Counted from the stretch's first letter, positions 1 through 4,430 are shown. The stretch is 7,859 nt of DNA from an uncultured Subdoligranulum sp. (GCF_937890665.1 NZ_CALADU010000231.1:1-7859); one strand, 5' to 3'. The notes: generated by a model from the sequence alone, not told the origin. Made by a program: numbers and translations.

Positions 1-12
1 CTCGTTCCGAAT

Positions 13-214
13 GTGTCCAAGTTGGACACAAAGTTTGGGGCAGCGGCTTTGCGGATTCCGAATGTGTCCAAGTTGGACACAAAATCTGGGGCAGCCCGTT
101 TGCGGTTTCCGATGTGTCCAAGTTGGACACAAAGTTTGGGGCAGCTGCTTTGCGGTTTCCGATGTGTCCAAGTTGGACACAAAGTTTGGGGCAGCGGCTT
201 TGCGGATTCCGAAT
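13..214. repeat. Tandem array of four 50/51-base units with a 17-base palindrome
   Basis: Four units start at 13, 64, 114 and 164 (periods 51, 50, 50). Each opens with the palindrome GTGTCCAAGTTGGACAC (two 8-base arms around one base) and continues with a conserved 33-34 base segment ending GCGGATTCCGAAT or GCGGTTTCCGAT. Bases 5-12 match the end of a unit, so the array likely extends left of the window. The segments between palindromes are conserved, not unique. The period varies between 50 and 51, so no reading frame runs through consistently, which argues against coding. The palindrome could be a protein site or a cruciform, but the function is unknown. Confidence 0.93.
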
Positions 215-285
215 TTGAGCCATTTCCTCAGTCTCAATCCCCCAGATTCACCTCACTGCTAACCCTTGGGAAACCCCTTCTCCGT

Positions 286-345
286 GTGCTGATTTTTGAG
301 AAATCGCTATCTGACCGTGTCCTGGTTTTTAAGACATCGCTCTCT
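286..345. repeat. Imperfect direct duplication, 27-base units at 33-base spacing
   Basis: Bases 286-312 and 319-345 match at about 22 of 27 positions (GTGCTGATTTTTGAG versus GTCCTGGTTTTTAAG at the start). In one plus frame both copies read without a stop, as VLIFEKSLS and VLVFKTSLS, and a TGA follows at 355-357. The stretch 215-357 otherwise shows no gene I can support. It may be the conserved flank of the tandem array rather than a coding segment. Confidence 0.6.
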
Positions 346-357
346 TTTTCGTATTGA

Positions 358-636
358 TCAAACAGTCACCAGTTCGACAACATAGGTGCTGCACCGGGTA
401 CGGAATATTATTCGGCTTTCCTCCTCCCGAAGATATCCGTTGCCAGTATGATAGTAGCCTGCCGGCTCATCAAACCTAAGGAGCAAATACTGTCTACCGG
501 CACAATCTTCTTCCAGCGAAAGCTTCCCCTCCTTGTTGACATAGGCCAGCCGCCATTCACCCCAACCCCGGCCTTCTCTAAGCGGGCTGATCTGTACAAA
601 TTTGGCCAGTCCAAATTCCCTTACTACCTTCTGCAT
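358..636 (-). CDS. Small hypothetical protein, 92 aa
   Basis: I do not recognise this protein. I chose the ATG at 636 because a perfect AGGAGG lies 8 bases upstream and a good promoter (658-686) starts transcription just before that site. A longer reading from TTG at 765 would add 43 residues, but it has no ribosome binding site and would contain the promoter. The 92-residue product is soluble in appearance, without signal peptide or membrane segment. It has alternating charged and aromatic residues (GRGWGEWRLAYV, then RQYLLLRF, then TYVVELVTV at the C terminus) that suggest a small beta-rich fold. It stands alone between the repeat array and the toxin-antitoxin locus. Its function cannot be inferred. 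Confidence 0.6.
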   Translation of the reverse strand: MQKVVREFGLAKFVQISPLREGRGWGEWRLAYVNKEGKLSLEEDCAGRQYLLLRFDEPAGYYHTGNGYLREEESRIIFRTRCSTYVVELVTV

Positions 637-657
637 CTGCGTTCCCTCCTCCCCACC

Positions 658-686
658 ACTATACCTTGCTTCACCCATCCCAGCAA
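658..686 (-). promoter_or_regulatory. Sigma-A-type promoter for the 358-636 gene
   Basis: On the minus strand TTGCTG (686-681) is followed after 17 bases by TATAGT (663-658). Transcription would begin about 7 bases further on, immediately in front of the AGGAGG at about 645-650, leaving a very short leader. This supports the internal ATG at 636 as the true start. Confidence 0.6.
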
Positions 687-724
687 GCCCGATCTGGAAT
701 GAATCCCATGGTTCCTGGGTATGC

Positions 725-753
725 TTGAAATAGCCCGCTGTGTATGGTACAAT
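725..753 (+). promoter_or_regulatory. Promoter of the antisense antitoxin RNA
   Basis: TTGAAA (725-730), a 17-base spacer, and TACAAT (748-753) preceded by TG at 745-746 make an extended -10 sigma-A promoter. Nothing with a ribosome binding site follows; the RNA ends about 75 bases later at a strong terminator. That is the arrangement expected for a constitutive small RNA. Confidence 0.72.
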
Positions 754-759
754 ATCAGT

Positions 760-835
760 AGGCAAGAATGAGAAGAGTATCCGCTTGGATACAGCGAAAA
801 CCCCCGGAGATTGCAGCTCCGGGGGTTTTCTTTTG
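760..835 (+). ncRNA. Candidate type I antitoxin RNA, about 76 nt
   Basis: This RNA is predicted from a good promoter (725-753) and an intrinsic terminator (797-835). It contains two hairpins: GTATCC-GCTT-GGATAC (778-793 region) and the terminator stem. Its first part repeats a 13-base segment, AAGAATGAGAAGA (764-776), found again at 943-955 next to the start codon of the minus-strand toxin gene. Shorter shared words TATCC and CTTGG follow in the same order. Because the toxin is transcribed from the opposite strand, these direct repeats make this RNA complementary to the toxin translation start. The two RNAs also overlap tail to tail at the terminator. This is the architecture known for RNA II of the fst/par system; the assignment here is inference. 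Confidence 0.68.
797..835 (+). terminator. Bidirectional intrinsic terminator of the toxin-antitoxin locus
   Basis: AAAACCCCCGGAG (797-809) pairs perfectly with CTCCGGGGGTTTT (817-829) around a 7-base loop, and the plus strand continues TTTTCTTTT. On the minus strand the same stem ends in TTTT, so it can also stop the convergent toxin transcript, though less strongly. Confidence 0.88.
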
Positions 836-878
836 CCTTAGTATGAGAGGGACGGCACTACCCCAGGCTGGCTACCAG

Positions 879-965
879 CTATTCATCTCTGTCCAGCCAT
901 TTGCAAATGTAGTAGGCAACTACGCTTGCCATGACGGAGATGAAGAATGAGAAGATTATATCCAA
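879..965 (-). CDS. Small hydrophobic toxin-like peptide, 28 aa (type I toxin candidate)
   Basis: From a TTG start (965-963) with a G-rich ribosome binding site (GGGGGGTG, 9 bases upstream) the frame encodes 28 residues. A hydrophobic segment at about residues 3-21 (IIFSFFISV, then VVAYYIC) is followed by a short charged tail KWLDRDE and TAG. One membrane helix plus a charged C-terminal tail ending near WLDR is the pattern of Fst-like type I toxins, which insert in the membrane from inside. An ATG at residue 12 would leave half a helix and has no ribosome binding site. Context is strong: own promoter (1013-1041), a leader that hides the ribosome binding site, and a convergent antisense RNA. 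The exact family is not established, and this is too short for most gene finders. Confidence 0.7.
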   Translation of the reverse strand: MDIIFSFFISVMASVVAYYICKWLDRDE

Positions 966-972
966 CTTGGAA

Positions 973-1007
973 CACCCCCCTTCTCTACCTGTTTGGGGGT
1001 GGTAGCC
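973..1007 (-). promoter_or_regulatory. Toxin mRNA leader that sequesters its ribosome binding site
   Basis: In the minus-strand transcript CACCCCC (from 1001-995) pairs with GGGGGTG (979-973), and the latter is the ribosome binding site of the toxin. In addition GGCTACCA in the leader (1007-1000) is the perfect complement of TGGTAGCC just after the toxin stop (877-870), which would allow an 8-bp end-to-end helix. Both are typical devices that keep type I toxin mRNAs silent until processed. The pairing is seen in the sequence; the role is inferred. Confidence 0.6.
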
Positions 1008-1012
1008 TGTCC

Positions 1013-1041
1013 AGTATACCAAACCGCAGAAAATCTGACAA
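1013..1041 (-). promoter_or_regulatory. Promoter of the toxin gene
   Basis: On the minus strand TTGTCA (1041-1036), a 17-base spacer and TATACT (1018-1013) with TGG directly before it (extended -10) form a near-consensus sigma-A promoter. The predicted start is near 1006, giving a leader of about 40 bases before the toxin TTG codon. Confidence 0.75.
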
Positions 1042-1051
1042 GAAGCCGTCG

Positions 1052-1853
1052 TCAAGCCTCCGCTTTGCCATAACTTAGGTAATTGTAGCAGACTGTGTAG
1101 TATCGTTCAGGGCCATGCCCCAGGTTTGCCGATACAAAGGCAAGTGCCCCTTTATCGTAGGCTTTGCCTGATCCGTTGCGCAGCTTGTACAGCTCCTCCG
1201 TGCCATAGCCACTATCCATCGCATAAGCGTAGCAGCGTGCAGCGTAGTCGGCTCTCCATCCGTGCACATTGGCATGACTCGGCACATCAAACAGGGGCCC
1301 CTCCGGGCGGCTCCTGGCAGCCTCCAGGACGATTTGCTCGCCTTTGCCTGGCAGGATAAGGGTATCACGCTCCCGGCCTCCCTTGCCCCTTACATGGGCG
1401 TACAGGTGGCCATCCGCTCCTCTATGGAGATCTGAGGCCGTCAGTTGCTTTAGCTCTCGGTCATTACGCAACCCCATAGATCGGCAGGCTTCCGCCAGCT
1501 CCGGGTGAGTCCGCCGGATCTCTTTTACCAAGCCGACAAATCTCCTCACCTCTACAATCAAACACCTTTGCAAGAGCGCTCCTTGTTGTGTGCTGTGTAC
1601 TCGCGCTCTCAAAGGATTTAATATATTCAGCAGCCATCTCCCTGGCTTCCTCCATCGTACAGCGATTAAGCCCCCGATCCGCAAGCCAGGAACCGTACTC
1701 CTGCGCTTGCTGCATATAAGTCCGAGCAGTAGCAGCACTATGGATAAACGGCGAGTTCTTTCCTGTTTTTCGTTCAATAGCTCTTTTACCCACACCCAGG
1801 CGGATCTTCTCCTCCAAGGCTCGGCACATCCTATACCTTATGTTTTTTGACAT
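1052..1853 (-). pseudogene. Tyrosine recombinase/integrase-like gene with a frameshift
   Basis: The gene starts at ATG 1853 behind GAGGAGG (8 bases upstream). The N-terminal part (to about 1540) has a basic helical SAM-like look (RTYMQQAQEYGSWLADRG). The rest continues in the +1 frame to TGA at 1052-1054. This second part carries tyrosine recombinase landmarks: Arg region SMGLRNDRELKQLTASDL, a beta-hairpin with VRGKGGRERDTLIL, the H-x-x-R motif VHGWRADYA, LGHGPERYYTVCYNYL with the LGH box and a candidate nucleophile Tyr. Removing one T near 1530 (CGG CTT GGT to CGG CTG GTA) would join the frames as CRLVKEI. About 260 residues when joined, slightly short for a phage integrase. It would act on DNA ends of a mobile element; no attachment sites were identified. 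The single-base shift could be real decay or a sequencing error. Confidence 0.78.
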
Positions 1854-1979
1854 CTTGATATCCTCCTCTTTGCGCTCGCAAGGCGTCCCTGAGCGCATAC
1901 AGCATCCGCTGCAGCTCTGTTTAACGGTCGGCACCGCCTGCTTGATCAGGGTATAAGCTGAGTTTAGGCGCTCAGCCAT
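1831..1979 (-). pseudogene. Small helical ORF upstream of the recombinase, broken by one base
   Basis: ATG at 1979 opens AERLNSAYTLIKQAVPTVKQ and then drifts into Cys-rich nonsense. In another frame ELQRMLYALRDALRAQRGGY continues to TAG at 1833-1831, overlapping the recombinase start by 23 bases. Adding one G after CAG (about 1920) would join them into a roughly 50-residue amphipathic helical protein coupled to the recombinase. I see no clear ribosome binding site for the ATG. An alternative is a free-standing 24-residue ORF from ATG 1905. No function is known to me; position suggests an accessory of the integrase. Confidence 0.45.
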
Positions 1980-1985
1980 CGCCAC

Positions 1986-2022
1986 AAAAGTTGCTTAATC
2001 AAGCGCGACTTTTTTGTTTTTT
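1986..2022 (+). terminator. Plus-strand intrinsic terminator-like hairpin
   Basis: AAAAGTTGC (1986-1994) pairs with GCGACTTTT (2005-2013) with one G-U pair; GCTT and AAGC near the loop offer an alternative inner pairing. TTGTTTTTT follows. No convincing plus-strand gene lies upstream, so it would end antisense transcription across the recombinase, or it is a structured leader of the minus-strand genes. Confidence 0.5.
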
Positions 2023-2103
2023 GCCCGCCATTTGCGGGCAAAACCGTTTATATGGCACATTCTGTGCCAATATAACCGATTTTGCCTCCCTCACCAGAGA
2101 GGC
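2019..2103 (+). other. Three successive hairpins before the 2107 small ORF
   Basis: TTTTGCCCGC/GCGGGCAAAA (2019-2028 with 2034-2043); then GGCACA-TTC-TGTGCC (2054-2068), extended by TATAT/ATATA (2049-2053 with 2070-2074) and one bulged base; then GCCTC/GAGGC (2084-2088 with 2099-2103). The last stem covers the only candidate ribosome binding site (AGAGAGG) of the ORF at 2107. None has a T-run in the right place for a terminator. Confidence 0.6.
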
Positions 2104-2106
2104 TAC

Positions 2107-2202
2107 ATGACCGCCGCTGTTGCAGTCACCATCCTTTTTTTCAGCTTGATTGGAGGATTATTTTTATGGGAAAGGGCAGCCCTCAGAGAAGGCTGCCCTT
2201 GA
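2107..2202 (+). CDS. Candidate single-pass membrane peptide, 31 aa
   Basis: ATG at 2107 follows AGAGAGG with only 4 bases between, a tight but possible ribosome binding site. The peptide is hydrophobic from about residue 3 to 21 (AAVAVTILFFSLIGGLFLW) and ends with a charged tail ERAALREG. The reading continues upstream to an ATG at 2014 through hairpins, which I consider non-coding. The last 10 codons coincide with an inverted repeat AAGGGCAGCC/GGCTGCCCTT (2172-2181 with 2191-2200). A minus-strand small RNA ends just downstream, tail to tail. Size, topology, hidden ribosome binding site and convergent RNA recall type I toxins, but unlike the 725-1041 locus I find no convincing direct repeats (only ACCGCC). 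Function is unknown. Confidence 0.4.
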   Translation: MTAAVAVTILFFSLIGGLFLWERAALREGCP

Positions 2203-2208
2203 GTTGGC

Positions 2209-2256
2209 AAAAGAAAAAGGCACGATCGTGCCCTCGTTTGGGCGCAATCGTGCCTT
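2209..2256 (-). terminator. Intrinsic terminator of the minus-strand small RNA
   Basis: AAGGCACGAT (2217-2226) pairs with ATCGTGCCTT (2247-2256), with an inner GCCC/GGGC stem. Read on the minus strand the helix is followed by TTTTTCTTTT (2218-2209), a textbook terminator tail. There is no T-run on the plus side. Confidence 0.82.
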
Positions 2257-2335
2257 ACATGTTTCAATTCGGTCCACGCTCATGGAGTGCAGCCGCCATT
2301 AACCGCCAGAAGCGGTCGGGATAATTACAATCGGT
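2209..2335 (-). ncRNA. Predicted small RNA, about 127 nt, with a CRISPR-repeat-like segment
   Basis: A near-consensus promoter (2342-2370) and a strong terminator (2209-2256) delimit this transcript. I see no ORF with a ribosome binding site in it. From the 5' end it has a small ACCGC/GCGGT hairpin (about 2306-2320), then at 2293-2261 a segment with the ordered blocks GCACTC, CATGAG-like, CGTGGA and ATTGAAAC, and then the terminator. Those blocks resemble the repeat of type I-C CRISPR arrays (which end in GTGGATTGAAAC), but with small insertions. There is one copy only. Either this is an unrelated regulatory RNA or a solitary repeat mimic. It is also convergent to the small ORF at 2107-2202 and could be its antisense partner. 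Confidence 0.55.
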
Positions 2336-2341
2336 ACTATC

Positions 2342-2370
2342 AGTGTACCGCAGGTTCGATGTTATGTCAA
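2342..2370 (-). promoter_or_regulatory. Strong sigma-A promoter of the minus-strand small RNA
   Basis: On the minus strand a perfect TTGACA (2370-2365), exactly 17 bases, then TACACT (2347-2342). The start point would be about 2335. On the plus strand CGGTAC/GTACCG (hairpin with 7-base loop, about 2332-2350) overlaps the -10 box and could be an operator or a coincidence. Confidence 0.7.
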
Positions 2371-2386
2371 GAAAATTGCACATCAA

Positions 2387-2506
2387 TTAGACACCTGCCA
2401 CCTGTTTTTGCGTCCCACTCTTTAGCGATCTGCAAATCTCTAACCAGCTGGCTTTGCCAGCTTCCCACTCGGCTGAGTGGGACAGGTTTTCCTTATGCTC
2501 ATTCAT
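2387..2506 (-). CDS. Small hypothetical ORF, 39 aa, inside the dispersed repeat
   Basis: ATG at 2506 begins 3 bases after the stop of the 21-codon ORF at 2510-2575, so it could be translated by coupling; it lacks a ribosome binding site of its own. The product starts MNEHKENLSH, continues WEAGKASWLEICR and ends QVAGV with TAA at 2389-2387. The same frame stays open in the second repeat copy at 4295-4385, where only the hairpin segment changes the protein (SAEWEAG versus FRKWKAG). That either marks a real short peptide or simply follows from a structured DNA/RNA repeat. The product is polar with no membrane segment. I do not recognise it. Confidence 0.33.
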   Translation of the reverse strand: MNEHKENLSHSAEWEAGKASWLEICRSLKSGTQKQVAGV

Positions 2507-2518
2507 CGCCTAAAAAGC
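2428..2518. repeat. 91-base dispersed repeat, copy 1
   Basis: It begins ATCTGCAAATCTCTAACC and ends CATCGCCTAAAAAGC on the plus strand, and matches 4295-4385 almost completely. It contains two adjacent hairpins: AGCTGGC-TTT-GCCAGCT, identical in both copies, and CCCACTC-GGCT-GAGTGGG, whose loop and loop-closing pair differ in copy 2. Confidence 0.93.
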
Positions 2519-2575
2519 CTCTGAAACCAACGCGCCGCAGATGCCGGACAGGAACAGCTTAATCCTTTCCTCCAT
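2510..2575 (-). CDS. Tiny hypothetical ORF, 21 aa
   Basis: ATG at 2575 is preceded by AAGAAGGTGG at a normal distance, a fair ribosome binding site. The peptide has a short amphipathic or hydrophobic core (KLFLSGICGALVS) and ends at TAG 2512-2510. It is followed after 3 bases by the next small ORF, suggesting a two-peptide unit that reads toward the small RNA promoter. It lies back to back with the lipoprotein gene. It may be a leader peptide, a phage remnant, or chance. Confidence 0.35.
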   Translation of the reverse strand: MEERIKLFLSGICGALVSEAF

Positions 2576-2594
2576 AATGGCCACCTTCTTTCTT

Positions 2595-2643
2595 TTGATG
2601 GTGGTATGTAGTACAATGGTATGGAAGAAAACTACTTGGAGGG
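2595..2643 (+). promoter_or_regulatory. Possible promoter and ribosome binding site of the lipoprotein gene
   Basis: TACAAT (2612-2617) is a good -10 candidate, but the position 17 bases upstream reads TTTCTT, a weak -35; TTGATG at 2595-2600 is too close. GGAGGG at 2638-2643, six bases before the ATG at 2650, is a strong ribosome binding site. Confidence 0.45.
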
Positions 2644-2649
2644 ATTTTT

Positions 2650-3444
2650 ATGAAAGCACCCCAAATTCTTGTAGTGGCACTGGTGGCTTGTCTGTGCCTG
2701 AGCGCCTGCTCCCAGCAGCCGACAGCCTCCAATTCTACGGCAAGCGGGATCTCCCAATCCGATCTCGAAAGCCAGAGCAGCAACGCAGTCGATGCGTCAT
2801 CCGTGCCAGAGCAGGAGGCGGAGGATTCCGGCCTTCTCTCGGCTGATGAGATTGCCGGGATCTTCAAAGACCTGGACACCAGATCGGCAGAAATCGTGAA
2901 CGAATGGTGCCGCCGGGATTATTCGCAAATTCCAATCGATGGCGTTCCGACCCACATACTTGAAAATGCAGTCATCGGCGCCAGTTGGGTAGAAGAAGAG
3001 GATGGCAGCTGTGGTTTTGTGCCCGTCTATGGGACTGCGATTTTCGCAAAGGTCACAGAGGAAACCCTGCCTGGATTCCCCTGGAAAAGCACCGATGAGA
3101 TCTATGATGCCATTACCGACATCTATCTCAAAATTTCCACCAATGACAATCTTTCGGTATTGATTGTAGACGACCCCAACGATCAATTTGGAATTTTTTA
3201 TCAGTTTGATGATGGGCTGTATTTCCGAACCAGTTATAAAGGTTCAGACCAGGATGCAATCTGGGATTATTCCACGATGGAAATCCTGGAGAACACGCCG
3301 GATAAGGTGCAGGTGGAAATGTATAAAATGTATAATGATTCGAACCCACAGTACAGTAGAAGTGGCGGACTACGCACGATTCAGAAAAATACAAACGGAA
3401 ACTGGGTTATAGCTGGAAAGAAGACAATATTTAGGGAAGAATAA
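2650..3444 (+). CDS. Putative secreted lipoprotein, 264 aa
   Basis: ATG 2650 follows GGAGGG by six bases. The N terminus is a lipoprotein signal: a short start, a hydrophobic core (ILVVALVACLCL) and lipobox L-S-A-C with Cys20 as the predicted lipidation site. Residues 21-60 are a Ser/Gln/Ala-rich flexible linker (QQPTASNSTASG). The folded part (about 65-264) mixes helices and strands, with DIYLKISTNDNLSVLIVDD in the middle and a C-terminal strand pair ending NWVIAGKKTIF. That ending is reminiscent of NTF2-like lipoproteins, but I cannot name the family. It stands as a single gene with its own terminator, converging on the peptidase gene. Exported and membrane-anchored is secure; the function is unknown. 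Confidence 0.85.
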   Translation: MKAPQILVVALVACLCLSACSQQPTASNSTASGISQSDLESQSSNAVDASSVPEQEAEDSGLLSADEIAGIFKDLDTRSAEIVNEWCRRDYSQIPIDGVPTHILENAVIGASWVEEEDGSCGFVPVYGTAIFAKVTEETLPGFPWKSTDEIYDAITDIYLKISTNDNLSVLIVDDPNDQFGIFYQFDDGLYFRTSYKGSDQDAIWDYSTMEILENTPDKVQVEMYKMYNDSNPQYSRSGGLRTIQKNTNGNWVIAGKKTIFREE

Positions 3445-3473
3445 AAAAGAGGGGGGAAACCCCCTCTTTTTTT
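3443..3473. terminator. Bidirectional terminator between convergent genes
   Basis: AAAAAAGAGGGGG (3443-3455) pairs with CCCCCTCTTTTTT (3460-3472) around a 4-base loop. The T-run serves the lipoprotein gene on the plus strand; the mirrored A-run serves the peptidase gene on the minus strand. The stop codons of both genes lie at the edges of the stem. Confidence 0.95.
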
Positions 3474-4335
3474 ACTTCGGGAATACTCTCCGCACCGAAC
3501 CAAAGTTTTTCCAGCGGTTATACTTCATCATGTCGGCAAGAGTTCCCTTTTCATGGATAATGGGATTGTCGACCGGATAAGGGTTATAGACCATGACCTG
3601 GTCATACTGAAGGCCATCTCTGCTGGCTCCACGCTTGAGGCCATAGCCGACTACAAAGTGTGTACCATTGACAGCAGTGTTGTTCAGCCAAATAACGACG
3701 GGACGGTCTGCCAAGATTTCGTCGAAGATAATTCCCTTTGCGGCAGACCAGCCTGCGATAGCAGTGGTTTCATAGGTGAAGTGGAGCGGACAGGAAGAGT
3801 TCTGTGCCCAGTTTGCGTACGGATATCCATCTTTTATCTCCCATACCCCCCAATCGTAGAGATCCTTGGTGGTGATGGAGTTATCTTTTTCCATGATGCG
3901 TGCTACGATGGTTGCGGAAACGGCGCTGCATCCAAAGCCCTTAAGTGTGTCCACAGGGAGAATACCCGCACATTCTGTCCAAGTGGAACTCTCTCTCTGC
4001 GAAAGATGGGGATCGCCCACATGGGAAACGATGACATCACTAGTGATAGCACCATCGCCAGGCTCCGGCTCCGGCTTCGGGTCGGGATCGGTGCCACCGT
4101 CGACCTCAATCACCTCCCAGCACTGCTTCTTCCAGGTCATCGAGCCTTCATCGGCCGGTGTCTTCCAGTAGACATTGCCCCGGCCCTCCTTGCCACCCCG
4201 GAGCGCCGCCGAGGTGGAGATGTTGTTGGAGAGTTCTGCGTCGTTCTCTGCCACAGTGGTCGCAGTCAGGCACAGTCCCTTCTGACCCAGGTGAATCTGC
4301 AAATCTCTAACCAGCTGGCTTTGCCAGCTTTCCAC
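3472..4335 (-). CDS. C39-like cysteine peptidase domain protein, 5'-truncated
   Basis: The frame opens at GTG 4335 inside the 91-base repeat, without ribosome binding site or signal peptide, so the original 5' end is probably lost; residues from about 20 on are likely native. Residues 20-78 form a small domain of unknown type ending TWKKQCWEVIEV. A Pro/Glu linker (DPDPKPEPEPGD, about 83-94) leads to a papain-like domain (about 98-287) resembling Peptidase_C39_2. Its candidate catalytic residues are Cys136 in GFGCSAVSATIVARI, His226 in VNGTHFVVGYG and Asn251 or Asp256 in VYNPYPVDNP. Such proteins are normally secreted and cut peptides or glycine-rich leaders at the cell surface. Without a signal this copy would stay inside or not be made. 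Family assignment is moderately sure; activity is doubtful. Confidence 0.7.
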   Translation of the reverse strand: MESWQSQLVRDLQIHLGQKGLCLTATTVAENDAELSNNISTSAALRGGKEGRGNVYWKTPADEGSMTWKKQCWEVIEVDGGTDPDPKPEPEPGDGAITSDVIVSHVGDPHLSQRESSTWTECAGILPVDTLKGFGCSAVSATIVARIMEKDNSITTKDLYDWGVWEIKDGYPYANWAQNSSCPLHFTYETTAIAGWSAAKGIIFDEILADRPVVIWLNNTAVNGTHFVVGYGLKRGASRDGLQYDQVMVYNPYPVDNPIIHEKGTLADMMKYNRWKNFGSVRRVFPK

Positions 4336-4385
4336 TTACGAAAGTGGGACAGGTTTTCCTTATGCTCGTTCATCGCCTAAAAAGC
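4295..4385. repeat. 91-base dispersed repeat, copy 2
   Basis: It matches 2428-2518 in the same orientation. The first hairpin is unchanged. The second reads CCACTT-ACGA-AAGTGG instead of CCCACTC-GGCT-GAGTGGG: the loop is replaced, and the pair at its base changes from C-G to T-A, keeping the stem. Its left end falls inside the open frame of the peptidase gene, so this copy marks the point where that gene was cut. Confidence 0.93.
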
Positions 4386-4390
4386 AATAA

Positions 4391-4430
4391 CAGAACCCTC
4401 CGAGCACAAAATCAAAAACGAAGGGTTCTG
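4391..4430 (-). terminator. Possible terminator of the secreted-protein operon
   Basis: CAGAACCCT (4391-4399) and AGGGTTCTG (4422-4430) form a 9-bp stem with a long 22-base loop, about 48 bases beyond the stop at 4478. On the minus strand TTATTGCTTTTT follows, a weak T-rich tail. It may be a terminator or only a dyad. Confidence 0.4.

Noticed and set aside
13..214. CRISPR array
   Set aside because: The segments between the 17-base palindromes are conserved from unit to unit, so they are not spacers, and there are no cas genes.
637..765. N-terminal extension of the 92-residue protein to a TTG at 765
   Set aside because: No ribosome binding site; the extension contains a good promoter, and an AGGAGG-supported ATG lies at 636.
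2166..2324. 52-residue plus-strand ORF behind GGAGG at 2152-2156
   Set aside because: The ribosome binding site is good, but the peptide is basic low-quality sequence translated from two palindromes and lies antisense to the small RNA and its terminator. It remains a minor possibility.
2340..2365. tRNA T-loop GGTTCGA
   Set aside because: No matching T-stem, acceptor stem or anticodon arm around it.
3553..4380. 275-residue plus-strand ORF
   Set aside because: It is the mirror of the peptidase gene; it shows no ribosome binding site, and the minus frame has recognisable catalytic motifs.
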